DNA from: Micromonospora rhizosphaerae
Lineage (GTDB): Bacteria > Actinomycetota > Actinomycetes > Mycobacteriales > Micromonosporaceae
Length of the DNA stretch: 64,000 nucleotides
Assembly (NCBI RefSeq): GCF_900091465.1
Contig: NZ_FMHV01000002.1
Coordinates: 1,488,001 to 1,552,000 of the forward strand
Direction of reading: 5' to 3'
The position numbers and the translations under genes were made by a program. Position 1 is the first letter of the stretch. Every line of letters starts with the position of its first letter. This document shows, piece after piece, positions 59,215-64,000 of this stretch. The notes under the pieces were generated by a model. The model was not told the origin of the DNA and made no database searches. It was given only the letters and a program-made list of their open reading frames with translations.

Positions 59215-61434
59215 TTGACGCTACGCGTGCGGTTGACGGCGGCCTTCCTCACGGTGGTGCTCGGCCCCGTCCTGCTCGGCGCGTTCTTCGTCGGCTCCAC
59301 CATGGCCGCCGTCGATCGCAGCCGCTCCATCGAACGGCTCGGGCTGGCCGCCGCCGGTGTGCGTACCTCGGTGGACGCCCTCTGCCAGCAGCTGCGCGCG
59401 GCGGCCGACGCGGTCGCGCTCGTCGCCGAGCCCGCCGCCCGGCCCGGCGCGGCCGCTCAGGTGGTCGGCCGGGGCCTGGCCGCGGCCGTGCTGGTCAGCG
59501 ACACCGCCGGCCGGACGGTCCACGCCACGGCCGGTGGGCCGGCAGCTCCCTGGCAGGACTGTTCCGGCCCCCCGCCGGCCACCGGCCCGGTCCGGGCGCT
59601 CGCCGCCCGGGTCGAGCTCCGCGACCCCACCGGCGCCGACCTGGGCACAGTTTCCGCCGCCCAGCCCGTCGACCCGGCCTTCGTCGCCCGGCTCGCCGCG
59701 GTGACCGGGGTGGCGGTCACCCTGCTCGACGACGGCGACCACCTCGACCGGGTCACCCACACCACCGAGAACCGGGAGGAACGCGAGGCGGTGCTCGCCG
59801 CCGCCCGCACGGTCGACGGGGACCGGGTCACCGAGGCCGCCGACGGCCGGTACGTCCGCCGGGTCGGCCCGTTCCCGGGGCTTCCGCTGCCCCTGGTGCT
59901 CTCGGTCCCCGGGGAGCGACCGCCCGGCCTCAACGCCGCGCTGTTGGGCGCGGTGGTGCTGGCGGCGCTGCTCGCCGTGTTCGCCGCCTGGCGGCTGGCC
60001 AGGGTGACCACCCGGCCGTTGGTCGAGCTGGCCGGGGCGGTGGACCGGGTGACGGACGGCGACCTGACCGCCCGGGTGCCCGTCCGCAGCCGGGACGAGA
60101 TCGGTCGGCTGGCCAGTGCGTTCAACCGGATGACCCGGGAGACCGGCAGCTACGTTGCGGCGCTGACCAGCAGCCGGGACCAGTTGCGCGGGCACCTTGC
60201 GGTGCTCGGCGACACCCTGGCCAGCACCCACGACCTGCAACGCATCCTGCGGCTGATCCTGCACAGCGCGATCGCGGCGACCGGCGCGCGAGCCGGGGCG
60301 GTGCTGCTGCTCGACGCCGGTGGCGTGCTGGTCGGCCAGTGCACCGAGGGGCTGGAGGGGCGCTGGCCCAGCGGCGATCCGTCGGACCCGGCGACGTTGC
60401 GGGTGCCGGTCGGCGCCGGTGTGATCGGCGCGGTGGTGGCCACCGGGGAGCCGCGACGCGGCCGGTGGGCGCCCTCGGCGACCCCGACCGGAGAGCCGGA
60501 GTGCGAGACGTACATCGCGGTGCCCTTCGCCGCGCCCCGGGCGGCGGAGCTGGGCGGGCGCGGCGGTGCCGACCGGCCCGGGCATCCGCCGGCCGGCGGG
60601 GACGGCGACGGCGGCACGGCCGGCGGCGGCGCGCTGGGCGTGCTGGCCCTCTACGACCGGCTCGGCGCCGACGAGTTCGACGACGACGATCTGGTCACCC
60701 TGCGGACCTTCGCCGGGCACGCGGCGGTGGCGGTGGACAACGTGCGGGTGCACGAGGAGGCGCAGCGGCTGTCGCTGACCGACCCGCTGACCGGGCTGTG
60801 GAACTACCGCTACCTGCGCGAGTCGATCCGGCGCGAGGTCGAGCGGGCCAACCGGTTCGGCCGGATGCTCAGCGTGCTGGCGCTGGACCTGGACCGGTTC
60901 AAGGACGTCAACGACACCTGGGGCCACGCCGCCGGCGACGCCGTGCTGGTGGAGTTCGCCCGCCGCGTACGCGGCGAGATCCGCGAGGTGGACCTGGCCT
61001 TCCGGCAGGGCGGTGAGGAGTTCGTGGTGCTGCTACCGGAGACCGACGCCCGCGGCGCGACGATCGTGGCCGAGCGGCTCGGCGCGGTGGTCCGGGACAG
61101 CCCGGTCCCGGTGAACGGGCACTCGGAGGAGCCGGTGCGGGTGCCGGTGACCGTCTCCATCGGCATCGCCGTCTACCCCGATCACGCCACCAGCGGGCAG
61201 CAGGTGCTCGACGCGGCGGACGACGCCCTCTACGCGGCCAAGGCCGCCGGCCGGGACGGCTACCGGGTGGCCCAGGTGGGGAGCCGGCCGCCGGCGCGGG
61301 AGATCCCGGTGCCGGCCGGGGCGGCGAGCCCGCCGGACGGACCGGCCCGGGCCGGCGGCCCGGACACCGCGGGTGGGGCCACGGGTGGCGCGTCTTCCGG
61401 TCCTCACCCGCCACGGCAGAGCCGTGGCCGATAG
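59215..61434 (+). CDS. Membrane diguanylate cyclase with HAMP, GAF and GGDEF domains
   Basis: Protein of 739 residues: two membrane helices (about 8-28 and 238-258) enclosing an external sensor domain, HAMP (262-315), GAF (about 345-515) and GGDEF (about 525-690). The signature is GGEEF at 599-603, which is active, with the inhibitory-site REVD five residues upstream. It makes cyclic di-GMP in response to an outside signal. The TTG start at 59215 has GGGGGAAGC upstream. In mycobacteria this slot between the cyclo-ligase and galU genes is empty. The C-terminal tail is disordered. Confidence 0.9.
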   Translation: MTLRVRLTAAFLTVVLGPVLLGAFFVGSTMAAVDRSRSIERLGLAAAGVRTSVDALCQQLRAAADAVALVAEPAARPGAAAQVVGRGLAAAVLVSDTAGRTVHATAGGPAAPWQDCSGPPPATGPVRALAARVELRDPTGADLGTVSAAQPVDPAFVARLAAVTGVAVTLLDDGDHLDRVTHTTENREEREAVLAAARTVDGDRVTEAADGRYVRRVGPFPGLPLPLVLSVPGERPPGLNAALLGAVVLAALLAVFAAWRLARVTTRPLVELAGAVDRVTDGDLTARVPVRSRDEIGRLASAFNRMTRETGSYVAALTSSRDQLRGHLAVLGDTLASTHDLQRILRLILHSAIAATGARAGAVLLLDAGGVLVGQCTEGLEGRWPSGDPSDPATLRVPVGAGVIGAVVATGEPRRGRWAPSATPTGEPECETYIAVPFAAPRAAELGGRGGADRPGHPPAGGDGDGGTAGGGALGVLALYDRLGADEFDDDDLVTLRTFAGHAAVAVDNVRVHEEAQRLSLTDPLTGLWNYRYLRESIRREVERANRFGRMLSVLALDLDRFKDVNDTWGHAAGDAVLVEFARRVRGEIREVDLAFRQGGEEFVVLLPETDARGATIVAERLGAVVRDSPVPVNGHSEEPVRVPVTVSIGIAVYPDHATSGQQVLDAADDALYAAKAAGRDGYRVAQVGSRPPAREIPVPAGAASPPDGPARAGGPDTAGGATGGASSGPHPPRQSRGR

Positions 61435-61443
61435 TCTCGCGGC

Positions 61444-62397
61444 ATGTCGGAGCACTCAGCGAATCCTTCAACGGCCGCCGCGACCGGCCGTCCGCGCGCG
61501 GTCAAGGCCGTCATTCCGGCCGCTGGCCTGGCCACCCGGTTCCTGCCGGCCACCAAGGCGGTACCCAAGGAGCTGCTGCCGGTGGTCGACCGGCCGGTGC
61601 TGGAGTACATCGTCGAGGAAGCCACCCAGGCCGGGATCAATGACGTGCTGCTGATCACCGGCCGCGGCAAGACGTCGATGGTGGACCACTTCGACCGCCG
61701 CCCGGACCTGGAGGCCAAGCTGGAGGGGAAGCCCGAGCTGCTGGCCGCGGTGCAGCGCCAGAGCGAGCTGGCCGAGATCTTCACCTGCCGGCAGCCCGAG
61801 CAGCTGGGGCTCGGCCACGCCGTCGGGTACGCCGAGTCGCACGTCGGCGACCAGCCCTTCGCGGTGCTGCTCGGCGACGAGTTCGTCAAGCTCGACGAGC
61901 CGCTGCTGCCGGCCATGATGGAGCTGCAGGCGCGTACCGGCGGCGTCGTGCTGGCCTTCTTCGAGGTCGACCCGGCCGAGACCAAGCGCTACGGCATCGC
62001 CTCGGTGGCGCCGGCCGAGCCCGAGCTGCACGACATCGGCGACGTCGTCAAGGTGACCGGCATGGTGGAGAAGCCGAAGCCGGAGGACGCGCCGAGCAAC
62101 CTGGCCGTCCTCGGCCGGTACGTGCTGCCGGGGACGATCTTCGATGCGATCCGGCGGACGAAGCCGGGCAGCGGCGGCGAGATCCAGCTGACCGATGCGA
62201 TGGAGCTGCTGCGTACCGAGGGCACGCCGGTGCACGCGATCGTCTACCGCGGCACCCGCTACGACACCGGCATGCCGCTGGGCTACCTGCAGACGGTGGT
62301 GCAGATCGCCGCCGAGCGCGAGGACCTGGGCCCCGAGTTCCGCAAGTGGCTGGTCGAGTTCGTCAACACGGACCTGTCGGGCGGTTCCAGTAGATGA
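61444..62397 (+). CDS. galU: UTP-glucose-1-phosphate uridylyltransferase
   Basis: Nucleotidyltransferase of 317 residues making UDP-glucose for envelope polysaccharides. AVIPAAGLATRFLPATKAVPKELLPVV splits into the nucleotide loop (GLATRFLP) and Lys motif; QPEQLGLGHAV and VEKPKPEDAPS are further active-site parts. Starts at ATG nine bases after the previous stop. The stop overlaps moeA as ATGA. Confidence 0.95.
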   Translation: MSEHSANPSTAAATGRPRAVKAVIPAAGLATRFLPATKAVPKELLPVVDRPVLEYIVEEATQAGINDVLLITGRGKTSMVDHFDRRPDLEAKLEGKPELLAAVQRQSELAEIFTCRQPEQLGLGHAVGYAESHVGDQPFAVLLGDEFVKLDEPLLPAMMELQARTGGVVLAFFEVDPAETKRYGIASVAPAEPELHDIGDVVKVTGMVEKPKPEDAPSNLAVLGRYVLPGTIFDAIRRTKPGSGGEIQLTDAMELLRTEGTPVHAIVYRGTRYDTGMPLGYLQTVVQIAAEREDLGPEFRKWLVEFVNTDLSGGSSR

Positions 62398-63707
62398 CCG
62401 CGACGGCCGACGCCGAGGCGGCCGCGAACGAGTTGACGCCCCTCGCCGACTACCTGGGCAGCGTGCTGCGCAGGTTACGTGCGCTGCCTCCGCTCGACCT
62501 CGACCTCACCCAGGCGTACGGCAACGTCCTCGCCGAGGACGTCGTTGCGCCGCACTTGTTCCCCGCCTTCGACCAGGCCTCGGTGGACGGGTACGCCGCG
62601 CGCTGGGAGGACATCTCCGGAGGGAGCCGGGGCCAGGGCTACGTCCCGGCCCCCTCCGGCACGCCCGGTGGGCGGAGCATCCGGCTGAACGTGGTCGGCG
62701 ACCTGGGCGCGGCGAGCTGGCGACCGGTGCGGCTCACCCCGGGCTCGTGCTTCTCGGTCGCTGCCGGGGCGCCGCTGCCGATCGGCGCGGACGTGGTGGT
62801 CCCGGTGGAGTGGACCGACCAGGGCATGGCCGCGGTGGAGATCTTCCGCGCCCCCAATCGGGGGTACGGCGTCCGCCGAGCCGGTGAGGAACTGCCCGCC
62901 GGTACCCTGCTCGCCCGTGCCGGCACGTACGTCTCGCCGGCGCTGGTCGCCGTCTTCGCCGCCACCGGGATCGGGCACGTGGTGGTCCGGCCCAGCCCCC
63001 GCGTGGTGGTCGTGGCCACCGGCGACGAGCTGGTCGACGTTGGCCGGGGCAGCCAGCCCGGCCAGGTGGTGGACACGAACTCGCACGCGCTGACCGCCGC
63101 CGCGGCCGAGGCCGGCGCGCTGGCGTACCGGGTCGGGATCTGCGACGACGACCCGGAGGCGCTGCGCGGCCTGCTGGAGGACCAGACCCTGCGGGCCGAC
63201 CTGATCATCACGACCGGCGGCACCGGCACCGGGCCAGGCGACATGGTCCGCCGGATCCTGTCCCGACGGGAAGGCGGCCGGGCCGGACCGGTGGCCTTCA
63301 CCGAGGTCGCCCTCTATCCCGGCACGGCACTCGGATTCGGTACGGTCGGCGCCGAGGAGGTGCCGGTGGTCTGTCTTCCCGGTGAGCCCGGCGCGGCGAT
63401 GATCGGCTTCGAGGTGCTGGCCCGCCCGGTCATCCAGCTGCTGGCCGGGGCGGAGCCGGTGTTCCGGCCCGGCGTCCGGGCACACCTGCTGGAGACGATC
63501 TCGTCCCCGGTGGGGCTGCGCGAGTTCCGCCCGGCGCACGTCGCCGAGCGGCGCGGCGGCGGCTACACCGTGCAGCCGCTCAGCGGCGGGCCCTTCACCC
63601 TCTCCGGCCTGGCCGAGGCGAACGGCCTGCTGGTGCTCGGCGAGCGGGTGACCACCGCCGCGGCGGGCTCCACGGTCGACGTCCTCCTGCTGGACCGGCG
63701 TCGGTGA
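62394..63707 (+). CDS. moeA: Molybdopterin molybdenumtransferase MoeA
   Basis: Enzyme of 437 residues inserting molybdate into molybdopterin-AMP. FDQASVDGYA near residue 64 begins the MoeA domain; GVRRAGEELPAGT, VVATGDELVDVG, and TTGGTGTGPGDMVRR (the MoCF-binding loop) follow, with the C-terminal MoeA-C beta domain. It overlaps galU by ATGA. The TGA stop is part of GTGA that begins the first 56-bp repeat at 63704, so downstream coupling continues to rimJ. Confidence 0.94.
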   Translation: MTATADAEAAANELTPLADYLGSVLRRLRALPPLDLDLTQAYGNVLAEDVVAPHLFPAFDQASVDGYAARWEDISGGSRGQGYVPAPSGTPGGRSIRLNVVGDLGAASWRPVRLTPGSCFSVAAGAPLPIGADVVVPVEWTDQGMAAVEIFRAPNRGYGVRRAGEELPAGTLLARAGTYVSPALVAVFAATGIGHVVVRPSPRVVVVATGDELVDVGRGSQPGQVVDTNSHALTAAAAEAGALAYRVGICDDDPEALRGLLEDQTLRADLIITTGGTGTGPGDMVRRILSRREGGRAGPVAFTEVALYPGTALGFGTVGAEEVPVVCLPGEPGAAMIGFEVLARPVIQLLAGAEPVFRPGVRAHLLETISSPVGLREFRPAHVAERRGGGYTVQPLSGGPFTLSGLAEANGLLVLGERVTTAAAGSTVDVLLLDRRR

Positions 63708-63870
63708 GCGCGAGGAGTGAGCTTGCGAGCCCCGCAGTCGCGAGCGAAAGGCAGGCTCGGTGAGCGCGAGGAGTGAGCTTGCGAGCCCCGCAGTCGCGAG
63801 CGAAAGGCAGGCTCGGTGAGCGCGAGGAGTGAGCTTGCGAGCCCCGCAGTCGCGAGCGAAAGGCAGGCTC
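63703..63870 (+). repeat. Three perfect 56-bp tandem repeats with coupled mini-ORFs
   Basis: Three identical 56-bp units (63703-63758, 63759-63814, 63815-63870). Each reads as a 19-codon ORF GTG...TGA of sequence VSARSELASPAVASERQAR, and its TGA overlaps the next GTG (63704-63763, 63760-63819, 63816-63875). AAGGCAGG before each GTG could serve as a weak ribosome site. moeA's stop is in the first unit and the rimJ start overlaps the stop of the third. Confidence 0.9.
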
Positions 63871-63871
63871 G

Positions 63872-64000
63872 GTGAGCTTGTTCGGGTCGGGACGGTCGCC
63901 GGGCTGGCCGGCGGTGCTGGTGGACGGTCCGGTGGTGCTGCGGCCGTACCGGCGCTCGGACGCCGCCGCCTGGTCGGAGGTACGCCGCGCCAACCAGGCC
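63872..64000 (+). CDS. rimJ: GNAT acetyltransferase, RimJ-like, N-terminus only
   Basis: First 43 residues of a GNAT protein (GWPAVLVDGPVVLRPYRRSDAAAW), cut by the window end. The GTG overlaps the stop of the third repeat ORF in a GTGA. The LVDGPVVLRPYRRSD start and the position after moeA match RimJ-type acetyltransferases (Rv0995). Substrate likely a ribosomal protein N-terminus, by homology. Confidence 0.75.
   Translation, partial: MSLFGSGRSPGWPAVLVDGPVVLRPYRRSDAAAWSEVRRANQA

Noticed and set aside
59221..60927. A long minus-strand frame opposite the diguanylate cyclase gene
   Set aside because: Low-complexity antisense frame; the plus strand shows HAMP and GGEEF.
63703..63870. CRISPR array
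   Set aside because: The units are contiguous 56-bp copies without spacers, so this is a tandem repeat.

Overview
The window is very GC-rich DNA with GTG starts, GAGG-type ribosome sites and short GTGA/ATGA overlaps. The gene content (ClgR-type regulator with clpP, korAB, a folP2-like gene, a DUF3117 protein, tatB, SigE-family sigma factor, Rv2578c-type radical SAM protein) points to a filamentous actinobacterium. Codon style, the recurring GGGGCCC hairpins and the short SER/SE-rich leader ORFs suggest Micromonosporaceae, probably Micromonospora. No rRNA, tRNA, CRISPR array or prophage was seen; one IS110-family insertion sequence is present.

Layout. 1-6.6 kb: clpP (cut by the window edge) with its ClgR-like regulator, a two-helix K+ channel, a MarR/azoreductase pair, and korBA for 2-oxoacid:ferredoxin oxidoreductase. 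6.8-9.7 kb: a cell-surface protein, a lone nuoA and a folP2-like gene. 9.8-23 kb: a block whose order resembles Mycobacterium tuberculosis Rv1207-Rv1232 (folP2, DivIVA-like membrane protein, tag, DUF3117, O-methyltransferase, htrA, tatB, mrp, DUF1003, CBS/MgtE-N). Here gpgS and the sigE/rseA pair are missing from their usual slots, and a PaaX/enoyl-CoA hydratase pair, an SDR and pepA are interspersed. 23-32 kb: PhzF, a HAD phosphatase and a transport cluster (EamA, two APC permeases, Kup).

32-45 kb is mainly lipid and CoA metabolism: a CitE-like lyase, three SDRs (one at 12.4 kb), an acyl-CoA dehydrogenase and a MaoC hydratase. It also holds two DUF4190 membrane proteins, a TetR regulator with a readable divergent control region, a radical SAM protein, a DCC/HTTM pair and thioredoxin. 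45-55.7 kb holds TrmH, a PH-domain membrane protein with a 52-residue partner, a SigE-family sigma factor coupled to a probable membrane regulator, PHP, MarC, RecB-like, MpaB-like and Fur proteins. 56-64 kb resembles M. tuberculosis Rv0990c-Rv0995: SAF protein, FmdB, 5-formyl-THF cyclo-ligase, galU, moeA, rimJ. An IS110 element interrupts it between the SAF and fmdB genes, and a GGDEF diguanylate cyclase sits before galU.

The most unusual structure is at 63703-63870. Three perfect 56-bp tandem repeats make a chain of 19-codon mini-ORFs, each joined to the next by a GTGA overlap, so moeA and rimJ are linked by consecutive stop/start overlaps. A related GTGA-coupled mini-ORF with a near-perfect ribosome site precedes korA. 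Other readable regulation includes TetR-type palindromes at 37156, 39247 and 39287, a CebR-like LacI operator at 44017, and several likely leaderless promoters.
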